Of a stretch of 64,000 nt of DNA, positions 28,567 through 38,337 are shown piece by piece (position 1 is the first letter of the stretch; the number at the start of each line of letters is the position of its first letter). Below the pieces are notes generated by a model. That model saw only the letters and a program-made list of their open reading frames with translations. It ran no database searches and was not told where the DNA came from. Both the position numbers and the translations under genes were made by a program. The DNA is from Brevundimonas basaltis (lineage in GTDB: Bacteria > Pseudomonadota > Alphaproteobacteria > Caulobacterales > Caulobacteraceae): positions 186,001 to 250,000 of the forward strand of contig NZ_JACHFZ010000003.1 in the NCBI RefSeq assembly GCF_014202075.1, given 5' to 3'.

Positions 28567-30113
28567 GACGCCCCTCAGCCCTGCCGGTGATGATCCAGGT
28601 CGCGGCGCTGGCGGCCTTCGCCATCGTCCTGTCGCACGCAGTCGCCTTCGGCGTGCTCGCGTTGTCGCCGGAGCCGCAGCCCGCAGGCTTCAGCATCGAG
28701 GCGGCGGCGCGGGCGCTGAAGGGCGAAGCGGCCGAAACCGCCGACGGGCGGGCCCTGCGGCGCAGGTTGTCAGGGGAGCCCGTGGTCGCCGTGGCGCCCA
28801 CACCCCTCGACCCGTTGACCCTGGCGATTCGATCGGGACTGGCGCGGAGCCTCGACGTTCCGCTCGAACGGGTTGCGGTGGCCATTGAGAGGCCGCAACG
28901 GCGCCGCGCACCCCTGGCGTGGAGGATGCGGACGCATTCCGCCGAGAAGAGCGGCGAGACGTCCAGCTTCGTGTTCACACGCCGCGGGCACGAGACCGGA
29001 GTTCCAGCTCCCCCCCCGCCCCTCGCCCCGCCCGCGCCGCCCGCGCCGCCCGCGCCGGAGGACGTGGTGCGATTTGAGTCTGAAATCCACGCGCGGCACG
29101 CCGGGCCGATCGTGATCGATTCCAAGACCCGGCGATTCACCGTGCTGACCGAACGACTGACTTTCGCTCCGTTTTCGGCCTCGCTGCGGCTGGACGACGG
29201 CCGATGGGCGACGGTCGAGCCCCCGCGCGGGCTATTGTCGCCCTGGCAGCGCCAGATGCTGCTGGCCCTGGTGCTGTCGATGCTGCTGCTGGCCCCGGTC
29301 GTGTGGTGGATGGCCCGGCGACTGACGCGTCCGATCCGGGTCTTCGCCGAGGCCGCCGAAAGGCTGGGAGCCAATCCGGAAGCGGCCCCGATGGCGGCCT
29401 CGGGCCCCAGCGAGGTGCGCACCGCCATTCACGCCTTCAACGACATGCAGGGCTCGCTGCGTCGGCATATGCGGCAGCGGACCCAGACGGTGGCGGCCAT
29501 CGCCCACGACCTGCGCACGCCCCTGACCCGCCTGCGTTTCCGGGCCGAGCAGGCGCCCGACGCGGTCCGCGACCGGATGGCGGCGGACATCGAGGAAATG
29601 GACGCCCTGATCGCCCAGGCCATGGCCTTCGTGCGCGGGGAGACGGCGACGGAACAGCGCGAGCGTTTCGACCTCGGCCGGCTGGCGGCGGATTGCGCCT
29701 CCGGTTTCGCCGAGACGGGCGGGGCCGTGGCGTTCGACGGCGAGGCCTCCCTGCCCGTCCATGCCGATCCGACGGCGCTGCGACGGGCGCTGGGCAATCT
29801 GATCGCCAATGCGGTCCAGTACGGCGGCGGCGCGAGGGTGCGGGCCATCGCCGAAGCCGGCGCCGCCGTGGTCTTGGTCGAGGATGACGGACCGGGCCTC
29901 GACGAGAGCGAGCTGGAGGCGGTGTTCGAGCCCTTCCATCGCGGCGAGAGGTCGCGGAATCGCGAGACCGGCGGCGCCGGCCTGGGCCTGACCGTGGCCC
30001 GGCAGGCGGCGCGAGCGGCGGGCGGCGAGGTGACACTGATCAACCGGCCCGGCGGCGGACTGACCGCGCGCCTGAGCCTGCTTCTGGACTCGAGTTGGAA
30101 GGAGACATCCTGA
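28563..30113 (+). CDS. membrane sensor histidine kinase, partner of the upstream regulator
   Basis: The 516-residue kinase has an N-terminal transmembrane helix, a periplasmic domain of about 190 residues and a second helix near residue 240 (LLALVLSMLLLAPVVWWMA). HAMP follows, then the dimerisation domain AIAHDLRTPLTRLRF with His315, and the ATPase domain (NLIANAVQYGGG, EDDGPGLDE, GAGLGLTVA). The periplasmic part contains an unusual proline-alanine run near residue 150. GTG start overlaps the regulator stop. It resembles EnvZ/CpxA-type kinases in layout. Confidence 0.94.
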   Translation: MRRPSALPVMIQVAALAAFAIVLSHAVAFGVLALSPEPQPAGFSIEAAARALKGEAAETADGRALRRRLSGEPVVAVAPTPLDPLTLAIRSGLARSLDVPLERVAVAIERPQRRRAPLAWRMRTHSAEKSGETSSFVFTRRGHETGVPAPPPPLAPPAPPAPPAPEDVVRFESEIHARHAGPIVIDSKTRRFTVLTERLTFAPFSASLRLDDGRWATVEPPRGLLSPWQRQMLLALVLSMLLLAPVVWWMARRLTRPIRVFAEAAERLGANPEAAPMAASGPSEVRTAIHAFNDMQGSLRRHMRQRTQTVAAIAHDLRTPLTRLRFRAEQAPDAVRDRMAADIEEMDALIAQAMAFVRGETATEQRERFDLGRLAADCASGFAETGGAVAFDGEASLPVHADPTALRRALGNLIANAVQYGGGARVRAIAEAGAAVVLVEDDGPGLDESELEAVFEPFHRGERSRNRETGGAGLGLTVARQAARAAGGEVTLINRPGGGLTARLSLLLDSSWKETS

Positions 30114-31430
30114 ATGCGTATCGTACTGATCGCGGCCGCCCTGCTGGCCGCCGGCCCGGTTTTCGCACTGCCGTCGCCCGCGCCCATGATGGGAGTGGCC
30201 CAGGCGGAACAACCGACGCCCCGCCAGACCGCCGGTGCCATCGCCGAGCGAATCCGGGCGCTGTATTTCGATCCAGCCGCCGCAGAGCGCATCGCGGCCG
30301 AGCTTGAGGCCGCCGCCGCCTCGGGGGCGTTCGACGGCCTGACCGACAGACGCGACCTGGCCGCCGAACTGCGCACGCGGCTGAGGCCGGCGGACGCTCA
30401 TTTCAACGTCGTCTACGATCCGGACGCGCCGGTCGCCCCGGTGCGGCGTCGACCGCCGGAGGGGGCGGCTCCGCCGCAACGCCCGGTCGATCCGATGGAG
30501 GCGCGGACGCACTACGGCTTCCGCAGGGCCGAGATTCTGCCCGGCAATGTCGGCTACATCGACCTGCGCCAGTTCCACGATATCGACTTCGCCAATCCGG
30601 TCGACCCGGCCCGTACGGCGGCGGATGCGGCGTTGAAGTTTGTCAGCGGCGCGGACGCGGTGATCTTCGATTTGCGCCACAATGGCGGCGGAGCGCCGTC
30701 GATGGTCGGCTATCTGACCAGCGCCTTCACCCCGGCGAACGCGCCGATCTACAATATCTTCCACAGCCGCGAGGGCACCGAGAGCGAGGCGCCGGCGGTG
30801 TTCTATCCCGATCCGCGCCTTCAGACGCCGGTCTATGTGCTGACCAGTGGCCGGACCGGCTCGGCGGGAGAGGCCTTCCCCTACACCCTGCAGGGCGCCG
30901 GGCGGGCGACGATCGTCGGCGAGCCGACGGCCGGGGCGGCCAATCCGGGCGGCATGGTCCCCGTCGGCGGCGGCTTCTCGGTGTTCATCTCGATGGGATC
31001 GCCGCGCAATCCCGCCACCGGCACGAACTGGGAGGGCACCGGCGTGATTCCGGACGTGGCCACGCCGTGGGGCGAGGCGCTGGACCGGGCCCATGCATTG
31101 GCGCTGGAACAGATCGTCGCGGCCGACCCCGGGCGCACCGACGCCGTCTGGGCGCTGGAGGCGCTGCGAGCAGACGGGGCGGCGGCTGACCTCTCGGCCT
31201 ACGCCGGCGTTTATGGCGAGCAGACCGTCGCGGTGACTGGCAGCCGACTCACGATCACCCGCGGCCGGAGGCCGCCGGTGGTGCTGGCGCCGCTGGGTCC
31301 GAACCTGTTCACCGTGGTCGGCGACCCCTCGCGCCGCTATCAATTCAGCCGCGACGCGGCGGGACGCGTGACCGCCTTTGACTCCATCGGGCTTGACGGA
31401 CCCGGAGGCCGCGCCCGCCGCACCGGCTGA
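30114..31430 (+). CDS. S41 family peptidase with IRBP-type N-terminal domain
   Basis: The 438-residue exported protein starts right after the kinase stop with AGGAGA before the ATG. A signal peptide is followed by an S41_N-like helical domain (TAGAIAERIRALYFDPAAAERI) and the catalytic core with GYIDLRQFHD, IFDLRHNGGGAPSM and VLTSGRTGSAGEAF. Ser250 in TGSAGEAF is the expected nucleophile. The layout is that of interphotoreceptor-retinoid-binding-like proteases, not PDZ-type CtpA. The C-terminal 80 residues form an extra beta-rich domain. Its place in the two-component operon suggests it is an output of that circuit. Confidence 0.87.
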   Translation: MRIVLIAAALLAAGPVFALPSPAPMMGVAQAEQPTPRQTAGAIAERIRALYFDPAAAERIAAELEAAAASGAFDGLTDRRDLAAELRTRLRPADAHFNVVYDPDAPVAPVRRRPPEGAAPPQRPVDPMEARTHYGFRRAEILPGNVGYIDLRQFHDIDFANPVDPARTAADAALKFVSGADAVIFDLRHNGGGAPSMVGYLTSAFTPANAPIYNIFHSREGTESEAPAVFYPDPRLQTPVYVLTSGRTGSAGEAFPYTLQGAGRATIVGEPTAGAANPGGMVPVGGGFSVFISMGSPRNPATGTNWEGTGVIPDVATPWGEALDRAHALALEQIVAADPGRTDAVWALEALRADGAAADLSAYAGVYGEQTVAVTGSRLTITRGRRPPVVLAPLGPNLFTVVGDPSRRYQFSRDAAGRVTAFDSIGLDGPGGRARRTG

Positions 31431-31437
31431 CCAAAGC

Positions 31438-31487
31438 GTTACAGTTCATCACGGCTTGTTACAGGCGCGGGGTTGAAACCCTGCGCC
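31438..31487 (+). promoter_or_regulatory. gap upstream region: GTTACAG direct repeats and a strong inverted repeat
   Basis: GTTACAG occurs at 31438-31444 and 31458-31464, exactly 20 bp apart. Next GGCGCGGGGTT (31464-31474) pairs with AACCCTGCGCC (31477-31487). The hairpin may terminate the protease operon or act as an operator, and the spacing of the direct repeat suggests a dimeric activator site. A single inverted copy, CTGTAAC, lies upstream of the aldolase gene at 34332-34338. Confidence 0.4.
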
Positions 31488-31538
31488 GCCGGTTCCATTG
31501 AAGCGCCAACCACCCATCACGCTTCAGGAGCCCCGCCC

Positions 31539-32545
<1,007 letters not shown>

Positions 32546-32546
<1 letters not shown>

Positions 32547-32869
32547 TGGAGGCGGAGAGACCTTCTCTCTCCGCTGCAGCTGCGACGCGAATTTCGCTCA
32601 CCCTAGCGATCGCGACCGTCCTCCTCGCCATCGGTATCGATCACGCCTCCGTGTGGGATTGGATCGGCGGAGCCTGTGCGTTCACTGCGGTGACCGTCAT
32701 CGGCAAGGGCTATTGGCGGCGCGAGGTGCGGCATCAGGTCGTCGCCGTTGGCGGAGCGAAGGTGGCCCTGATGCTGTTCATCGGAGTTCCGGTGTTCAAT
32801 TTTTTCCTCTCGGCGCTGTTTCTCGGCGCCGGGACACTTATCGGCCTATCCTGGCGAGCAATGACATGA
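32546..32869 (+). CDS. small membrane protein between gap and pgk
   Basis: The 107-residue protein has three hydrophobic helices (about residues 17-34, 38-52 and 72-102) and no recognised family. It overlaps gap at TGATG and pgk at ATGA, so all three are very probably translated from one message. That suggests a maintained gene, although its role in glycolysis is unknown. Small uncharacterised membrane proteins are sometimes fixed in such operons by chance of position. Confidence 0.7.
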
Positions 32870-34062
32870 CCTTCCGCACCCTCGACGACGCTCCTTCCCT
32901 CGCCGGCAAGACCGCGCTGGTCCGCGTGGACTTCAATGTGCCGATGGAAGGCGGGAAGGTGACGGAGGACACCCGGTTGCGGGCGGCCGTTCCGACCATC
33001 GAAAAGCTGCGCGACGCCGGGGCCAAGGTGGCGCTGCTGGCGCATTTCGACAGGCCCAAGGGGCAGCGGATCCCGTCGATGAGCCTGAAGCCCGTGGTCG
33101 ACGATCTGGAACGCCTGCTGGGCGCGCCGGTGCGGTTCGCGGCCGACTGCGTCGGCGACGAGGCCAGGGCGGTGATCGCCGACGTCGACGCGGGCGGGGT
33201 GGTGCTGCTGGAGAACGTCCGCTTCCACGCCGGCGAGGAGAAGAACGATCCGGCCTTCGCCAAACAGCTGGCCGAACTGGGCGACCTCTACGTCAACGAC
33301 GCCTTCTCGGCGGCGCACCGGGCCCACGCCTCGACCGAGGGGTTGGCGCGGCTGTTGCCCGCCTACGCCGGGGAGTCGATGCGGCGTGAGCTGGAGGCGC
33401 TGGACGCGGCGCTTGGCAATCCGGTCAAGCCGGTGCTGGGCATCGTCGGGGGAGCCAAGGTCTCGACCAAGCTGGACCTGCTGAAGAACCTGGTCGGCAA
33501 GCTGGACCGGCTGGCCATCGGCGGGGGCATGGCCAACACCTTCCTGTTCGCCCAGGGCGTCGACATCGGCGGATCGCTGGCCGAGCGCGACATGGCCGAC
33601 ACCGCCCGCGAAATCCTCGCCGAGGCCGAGGCGAAGGGCTGCGAAATCCTGCTGCCGATCGATGTGGTGGTGGCGACCGAGGTCAAGCCGGGCGCGGAGA
33701 CCCGCACCGTTTTGGCCCGCGAGGAGATCGGCGACGATGAGAAGATTCTCGACGCCGGCCCGCTGACCGTCGAGAAGCTGGTCAAGGCCATGGCCCTGTC
33801 GCGCACCCTGATCTGGAACGGCCCGCTGGGCGTGTTCGAGGTGCCGCCCTTCGACGCGGCGACGGTCAAGGCGGCGCAGGCGGCGGGCCAGCTGGCAAAG
33901 ACGGGCGCCATCGTCGCGGTCGCCGGCGGCGGCGACACCGTCGCGGCCCTGCACCATGCGGGCGTGGCCGAGGACATGACCTTCGTGTCCACTGCCGGCG
34001 GCGCTTTCCTGGAGTGGATGGAGGGCAAGCCTCTTCCCGGCGTCGAGGCCCTTACGGTCTGA
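32866..34062 (+). CDS. pgk: phosphoglycerate kinase
   Basis: It transfers phosphate from 1,3-bisphosphoglycerate to ADP. The 398-residue length is usual. Motifs present: [65 protein letters not shown], and the C-terminal nucleotide-binding GGGDTVAAL. The start at 32866 overlaps the stop of the preceding membrane-protein gene. A candidate antisense lipoprotein frame begins downstream of its stop. Confidence 0.97.
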   Translation: MTFRTLDDAPSLAGKTALVRVDFNVPMEGGKVTEDTRLRAAVPTIEKLRDAGAKVALLAHFDRPKGQRIPSMSLKPVVDDLERLLGAPVRFAADCVGDEARAVIADVDAGGVVLLENVRFHAGEEKNDPAFAKQLAELGDLYVNDAFSAAHRAHASTEGLARLLPAYAGESMRRELEALDAALGNPVKPVLGIVGGAKVSTKLDLLKNLVGKLDRLAIGGGMANTFLFAQGVDIGGSLAERDMADTAREILAEAEAKGCEILLPIDVVVATEVKPGAETRTVLAREEIGDDEKILDAGPLTVEKLVKAMALSRTLIWNGPLGVFEVPPFDAATVKAAQAAGQLAKTGAIVAVAGGGDTVAALHHAGVAEDMTFVSTAGGAFLEWMEGKPLPGVEALTV

Positions 34063-34256
34063 TCAGGGAGCCTGCGCCGCTGGCCGACCTGCGTATGTTC
34101 GGCCGATGCACGATCGCAGGCCGGGACATCGCAGCGAGTTGAATTGCGGCACACGCTCTGCATGACGCCTTGGCCCATCCCCGCCCAATCGACACGGACG
34201 GGCGTCGCACACGCCGAAACAAGGCAGCCGAGAATTCCAATCAGCACGAACCGCAT
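34063..34256 (-). other. candidate lipoprotein gene start running antisense into pgk
   Basis: On the minus strand GGAGG stands six bases before an ATG at 34256. The first residues (MRFVLIGILGCLVSAC) are a textbook lipoprotein signal with its lipobox Cys, followed by ATPVRVDWAGMGQGVM and several cysteines. The frame then has no stop until 33363, deep in pgk antisense, so the 3' end is either frameshifted or the gene is decayed. The rest of the 341-base gap before the aldolase gene shows only the CTGTAAC motif and the aldolase ribosome binding site. Confidence 0.35.
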
Positions 34257-34403
34257 GGCAAACCTCCAGACCGGCGCAGCATGGCGCCATCTGCGCGACG
34301 TCGCCACGATGGGTCGTGCACCCACACAACCCTGTAACAATGCGTGACTCCCGGCTCCGGCAGAGCTAGATCACCCGCGAACACAACGCATCAGGAGGAA
34401 TCG

Positions 34404-35429
34404 ATGGATCTGGCGGCGCTCAACGCGGTGGCTGAGGCGATGGTCACGCCCGGCAAGGGCATTCTGGCGGCCGACGAGTCCACCGGGACGATCAAGAAGC
34501 GCTTCGACGCCATCGGCGTCGAGAACACCGAGGAGAACCGCCGCGACTATCGCGAGTGCCTGTTCCGCTCGGAGCAGACCATGCGCGAGCATATCTCGGG
34601 CGTGATCCTGTTCGAGGAAACCCTGTACCAGGACGCCAAGGACGGCACGCCGCTGGTCGACATCATCAAGGCTGCCGGTTCGATCCCCGGCATCAAGGTC
34701 GACAAGGGCGCGACCAAGATGGCCGGATTCCCGGGCGAGACCGCGACCAAGGGTCTGGACGGCCTCTCGAAGCGTCTGCGAGCCCACTACGAGCGCGGCG
34801 CCCGCTTCGCCAAATGGCGCGGCGTCATCGACATCGCCGACGGCATCCCGACCTGGGGCGCGATCAAGACCAACGCCCACGCCTTGGCCCGCTACGCCCG
34901 CATCTGCCAGCAGGAGCAGATCGTGCCGATCGTCGAGCCGGAAGTGCTGATGGACGGCAGCCACGACATCGCGCGCTGTGACGAGGTCACGCGTCAGGTG
35001 CTGCAGACCGTGTTCGCCGAGTTGTACGAACAGCGCGTCGCGCTGGAAGGCATCATCCTCAAGCCGAACATGGTCATCTCCGGCAAGGGCAGCGTCCGTC
35101 AGGCTACGGTGCAGGAAGTGGCCGAGCGCACCATCGCGGCGCTGAAGGCCACCGTTCCGTCGTCGGTCCCGGGCATCGCCTATCTGTCGGGCGGTCAGAC
35201 TGACGAGCAGGCCACGGCCCACCTCGACGCCATGAACCGCATCGGCGGCTTCCCGTGGAAGATGACCTTCTCGTACGGCCGCGCGCTTCAGGCCGCGCCG
35301 CAGCGGGCCTGGGGCGGCAAGGCCGAGAACGCTGTCGCCTGCCAGTCGGCCTTCCACCACCGCGCGCGCATGAACGGCCTCGCCTCGCTGGGCCAGTGGG
35401 AGAAGAAGCTGGAGAAGAAGGCGGCCTGA
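34404..35429 (+). CDS. class I fructose-bisphosphate aldolase
   Basis: Aldolase splits fructose 1,6-bisphosphate. The 341-residue protein is the animal-like class I form with Schiff-base chemistry, with KGILAADESTGTIKKRF near the start, EPEVLMDG, and ILKPNMVISG with the catalytic Lys. The C-terminus FSYGRALQ, QSAFHHRARMN agrees. AGGAGG precedes the ATG at 34404 by five bases. Class I aldolases are metal-independent. It follows gap and pgk but has its own upstream region. Confidence 0.95.
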   Translation: MDLAALNAVAEAMVTPGKGILAADESTGTIKKRFDAIGVENTEENRRDYRECLFRSEQTMREHISGVILFEETLYQDAKDGTPLVDIIKAAGSIPGIKVDKGATKMAGFPGETATKGLDGLSKRLRAHYERGARFAKWRGVIDIADGIPTWGAIKTNAHALARYARICQQEQIVPIVEPEVLMDGSHDIARCDEVTRQVLQTVFAELYEQRVALEGIILKPNMVISGKGSVRQATVQEVAERTIAALKATVPSSVPGIAYLSGGQTDEQATAHLDAMNRIGGFPWKMTFSYGRALQAAPQRAWGGKAENAVACQSAFHHRARMNGLASLGQWEKKLEKKAA

Positions 35430-35439
35430 TCGGCCGCCT
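35419..35439. terminator. perfect hairpin at the end of the aldolase gene
   Basis: AGGCGGCC-TGATC-GGCCGCCT forms an 8-bp stem whose loop contains the aldolase stop codon. It lies at the convergent junction with the DUF2799 gene. There is no T run, so termination is only a suggestion. Confidence 0.4.
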
Positions 35440-35444
35440 CAGGT

Positions 35445-36080
35445 TCACCAGCTGCCGTACTGATCCCGGAAGCGCCAGCGGACGTCGCGGACGTCCCGCT
35501 CGGCGTCATCGATCTCGTCCTGGGCCCGGCGCCAATCGCGCTCGGTGTCAGCCCGTTCGCGGCGTATCTCCGCGATACGTTTGCGGACTTCCTCGCGCTG
35601 GGCTTCGGTCAGGCCGTCGGCGCGGGCTTCGGCCTGTTTGGCGATGATCTTCTCGTCCAGCTCTTCCAGCCGGGCGCCCAGACTGTCGACGCGGCTCCGG
35701 GCGCTGGCCAGCGCCTGCTCGACATGATGCACGATCTCACCGTCGCGGTAGCCATACATGAAGTCCGCTTCCAGCCCGGATGGGCAGACGCCGGCGTAGC
35801 TGGAGCCAGTACGTCCGACCTCGAAGCCGCTGCCCGGCGTGCAGTAACGTAGGAGACCCCGGCGGCGGCCCGACGCGTAGGCTGCCGCGTCGGGCGAGAC
35901 GCCATGCTCGGCGCAAGCCTTGGCGTGATCGTCGAGCCGACTCATGGTCAGGCCTTGTTGGCCGTCGGCATAGCCCTGACCGGACCAGTCACCCGCCAGA
36001 CACTGCTCGGCGCTCATGGTGGCGCAGCTGCCGAGCGCGAGGGCGGCGCCGCCGGCGGCCGCGATCATCAATAGTCTCAT
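35445..36080 (-). CDS. DUF2799 lipoprotein with C-terminal coiled coil
   Basis: The 211-residue protein has a lipobox (ALALGSC, Cys19) followed by the DUF2799 domain: CLAGDWSGQGYADGQQGL, ACAEHGVSPD, YASGRRRGLLRYC and GYRDG. Residues about 125 to 205 form a charged coiled coil (RLEELDEKIIAKQAEARA, then VRKRIAEIRRERAD). It is probably anchored in the outer or inner membrane facing the periplasm. The family function is unknown. GGGAGG precedes the ATG at 36080. It is divergent from the pseudouridine synthase. Confidence 0.85.
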   Translation of the reverse strand: MRLLMIAAAGGAALALGSCATMSAEQCLAGDWSGQGYADGQQGLTMSRLDDHAKACAEHGVSPDAAAYASGRRRGLLRYCTPGSGFEVGRTGSSYAGVCPSGLEADFMYGYRDGEIVHHVEQALASARSRVDSLGARLEELDEKIIAKQAEARADGLTEAQREEVRKRIAEIRRERADTERDWRRAQDEIDDAERDVRDVRWRFRDQYGSW

Positions 36081-36111
36081 TGGCTTGCCTCCCCAGACAC
36101 CTACGTTCACC

Positions 36112-37209
36112 ATGACTGAAATCCGGATGACAGCCAAGCTTGGGCCCTTGCCGGGGGGCGGACTGCGCGTGCTAGATCGACCACCGCCGGATCCGGCGGC
36201 GGAGCGCCCGGTGTCCGACGAACCCCTGATCGAAGACGACGAAGCCACCATCCTGGAAGCGCGGCTCGAGGGCGGCGGAGTTCGGCTGGACAAGGCGTTG
36301 ACGCAGATATTTCCGGGCCTGTCCCGGGCTCGGCTGCAGGCGCTGCTGGTCGAAGGCGCGGTAAGCCGGGATGGCGAGGTCGTCGCCAGCGGATCGGCCA
36401 AGGCCCAGACCGGCCTGTATACGATCATCCTGCCGCCGGTAATGTCGGCGACCCCCGCGCCGGAGGCGATACCTCTGACGGTGCTGTTCGAGGACGCCGA
36501 GCTGATCGTCGTGGACAAGGTCGCGGGCATGGCCGCCCATCCCGCGCCGGGCTGCGAGAGCGGGACCCTGGTCAACGCCCTGCTGGCGCATTGCGGCGCC
36601 TCGTTGTCCGGGATCGGCGGCGTGGCCCGTCCAGGCATCGTGCATCGGCTGGACAAGGATACGTCCGGGGTGATGGTCGCGGCCAAGTCGGATCGGGCCC
36701 ACTCCGGGCTCTCGGCCCTGTTCGCCACCCACGACATCGAGCGGACCTATGTGGCCTTGACCCGCGGCGCGCCGTCGCCGGGGAAGGGGCGGATCGAGAC
36801 GATGATCGGGCGTTCGTCCTCGGACCGCAAGAAGATGGCGGTGCTTCGCAGCGGCGGCCGCAACGCCGTCACTGACTATCGGGTGGAGCGGGTGTTCGGG
36901 CGTCCCGCCAAGGCCGGCGGCGCTCCGATGGCCGCCCGGGTCGCCTGCACCCTGCACACCGGTCGAACGCACCAGATCCGCGTGCATCTGGCATCGAAGG
37001 GCGCGCCGATCCTCGGCGATCCCGTCTACGGGTCGGGCAGTCCGGCCGCCGCGGTTCGGGACGCTATCGCCGAAGCCCCGCTGGCCCGCCAGGCGCTGCA
37101 TGCCGCGGTGCTGGGTTTCGTGCATCCGCTAACCGGGGAACCACTGCGTTTCGAGACCGCACCGCCGCCGGATATGCGCCAACTGGAACAGTTGCTCGAA
37201 GCGCTGTGA
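36112..37209 (+). CDS. RluA-family pseudouridine synthase (RluD-like)
   Basis: It isomerises uridine to pseudouridine in RNA, probably in 23S rRNA. The 365-residue protein has an S4-like N-terminal RNA-binding part (VRLDKALTQIFPGLSRARLQALLVEGAV) and the catalytic domain with ARPGIVHRLDKDTSGVMVAAK, where the Asp in HRLDKDTSG is catalytic. It also has GRTHQIRVHLASKGAPILGDPVYG. An N-terminal extension of about 50 residues is not conserved. Start at 36112 is one of two close ATGs (also 36127). Confidence 0.92.
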   Translation: MTEIRMTAKLGPLPGGGLRVLDRPPPDPAAERPVSDEPLIEDDEATILEARLEGGGVRLDKALTQIFPGLSRARLQALLVEGAVSRDGEVVASGSAKAQTGLYTIILPPVMSATPAPEAIPLTVLFEDAELIVVDKVAGMAAHPAPGCESGTLVNALLAHCGASLSGIGGVARPGIVHRLDKDTSGVMVAAKSDRAHSGLSALFATHDIERTYVALTRGAPSPGKGRIETMIGRSSSDRKKMAVLRSGGRNAVTDYRVERVFGRPAKAGGAPMAARVACTLHTGRTHQIRVHLASKGAPILGDPVYGSGSPAAAVRDAIAEAPLARQALHAAVLGFVHPLTGEPLRFETAPPPDMRQLEQLLEAL

Positions 37210-37239
37210 GCCGGAAATATTGGCACCGGACAGTCCGTC

Positions 37240-37268
37240 TTGATTAAGGACGCACTCTTCGTTATACA
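37240..37268 (+). promoter_or_regulatory. predicted sigma-70-type promoter of rpoH
   Basis: TTGATT (37240-37245) and TATACA (37263-37268) are 17 bases apart. Transcription would begin near 37275 and leave a leader of about 165 bases before the rpoH ATG. A separate heat-shock promoter, known for Caulobacter rpoH, was not recognised with confidence. Confidence 0.55.
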
Positions 37269-37283
37269 CTCCCTCATTCGGTG

Positions 37284-37342
37284 CAGTGGCGCCGGGGCAA
37301 CGGTCACGCTTTCGTGTGACTATCCGCCACTGACAAGTGGCG
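37284..37342 (+). promoter_or_regulatory. structured rpoH leader with alternative pairings
   Basis: CGCCACTG (37325-37332) can pair with upstream CAGTGGCG (37284-37291), enclosing the hairpin GTCACGC-TTTC-GTGTGAC (37303-37320). Alternatively CGCCACT (37325-37331) pairs with downstream AGTGGCG (37336-37342) across a GACA loop. The two pairings share bases and exclude each other, the design of a switch. Confidence 0.45.
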
Positions 37343-37441
37343 AAACCCGACCCTATTTCATCGGTTGAGGGGTGAGGCGTCGGCGCACATGCAGTGGCCG
37401 TCTCCGAAGAGCCCGCTCGTTTTCACGGTCGGAGGGACCAG

Positions 37442-38329
37442 ATGGCTGTAGCTAGATCGCTCGCGGTGATGTCGCCTGAACAGGGACTCTCGCGATACCT
37501 GACTGAAATCCGCAAATTTCCGATGCTGGCCAAGGACGAGGAGTTCATGCTCGCCAAGCGCTGGACCGAGCATCAGGACCCGGAGGCGGCGCATCGTCTC
37601 GTGACCTCTCACCTGCGCCTCGTGGCCAAGATCGCCATGGGATATCGCGGCTACGGCCTGCCGATCGGCGAGGTGATTTCCGAAGGCAATGTCGGCCTGA
37701 TGCAGGCCGTCAAGAAATTCGACCCCGACAAGGGTTTCCGCCTGGCGACCTATGCCATGTGGTGGATCCGCGCCTCGATCCAGGAATACATCCTGCGCAG
37801 CTGGTCGCTCGTGAAGATGGGCACCACCGCCGCGCAGAAGAAGCTGTTTTTCAACCTGCGCAAGGCGAAGAGCCAGATCTCGGCCTTCGAGGACGGCGAC
37901 CTGCACCCGGAACACCTCTCGGCCATCGCTACCAAGCTGGGCGTCTCGGAGGAAGAGGTGACCAACATGAACCGCCGTCTCGGCGGCGACGCCTCACTGA
38001 ATGCGCCGCTCCGGTCGGACGGAGAAAGCGAATGGCAGGACTGGCTGGCCGACGACACTGCCGTGTCGCAGGAGACCCAGCTGGCCGAGGACGAGGAAAA
38101 GTCGATCCGCCGGGGCCTGCTCGAGGAAGCCATGCAGGAGCTGACCGACCGCGAGAAGCACATCCTGACCGAGCGGCGGCTGAAGGACGACCCGGTCACG
38201 CTGGAGGAGCTGGCCGGCCAGTACGGGGTTTCGCGCGAACGGGTCCGCCAGATCGAGGTCCGGGCCTTCGAAAAGCTGCAAAAGGCGATGCGGGCGGCCG
38301 CTGAAGAGCGAAACCTCGTCGACGCCTGA
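37442..38329 (+). CDS. rpoH: RNA polymerase sigma-32 factor
   Basis: RpoH directs RNA polymerase to heat-shock promoters. The 295-residue protein is close to Caulobacter RpoH in pattern: GLSRYLTEIRKFPMLAKDEEFMLAKRW, VTSHLRLVAKIAMGYRGYGLPIGEVISEGNVGLMQ, YAMWWIRASIQEYILRSW, the RpoH box QKKLFFNLR, and region 4 YGVSRERVRQIEVRAFEKLQ. GGAGGG precedes the ATG at 37442, and a longer frame from 37394 is not needed. The leader is unusually structured (see the separate entry). Confidence 0.97.
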   Translation: MAVARSLAVMSPEQGLSRYLTEIRKFPMLAKDEEFMLAKRWTEHQDPEAAHRLVTSHLRLVAKIAMGYRGYGLPIGEVISEGNVGLMQAVKKFDPDKGFRLATYAMWWIRASIQEYILRSWSLVKMGTTAAQKKLFFNLRKAKSQISAFEDGDLHPEHLSAIATKLGVSEEEVTNMNRRLGGDASLNAPLRSDGESEWQDWLADDTAVSQETQLAEDEEKSIRRGLLEEAMQELTDREKHILTERRLKDDPVTLEELAGQYGVSRERVRQIEVRAFEKLQKAMRAAAEERNLVDA

Positions 38330-38337
38330 GCGACCGG

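Noticed and set aside
29232..31343. 703-codon frame on the minus strand opposite the kinase and the S41 protease
   Set aside because: The plus strand carries two complete, motif-rich genes. The antisense product is Arg/Gly-rich with no ribosome binding site.
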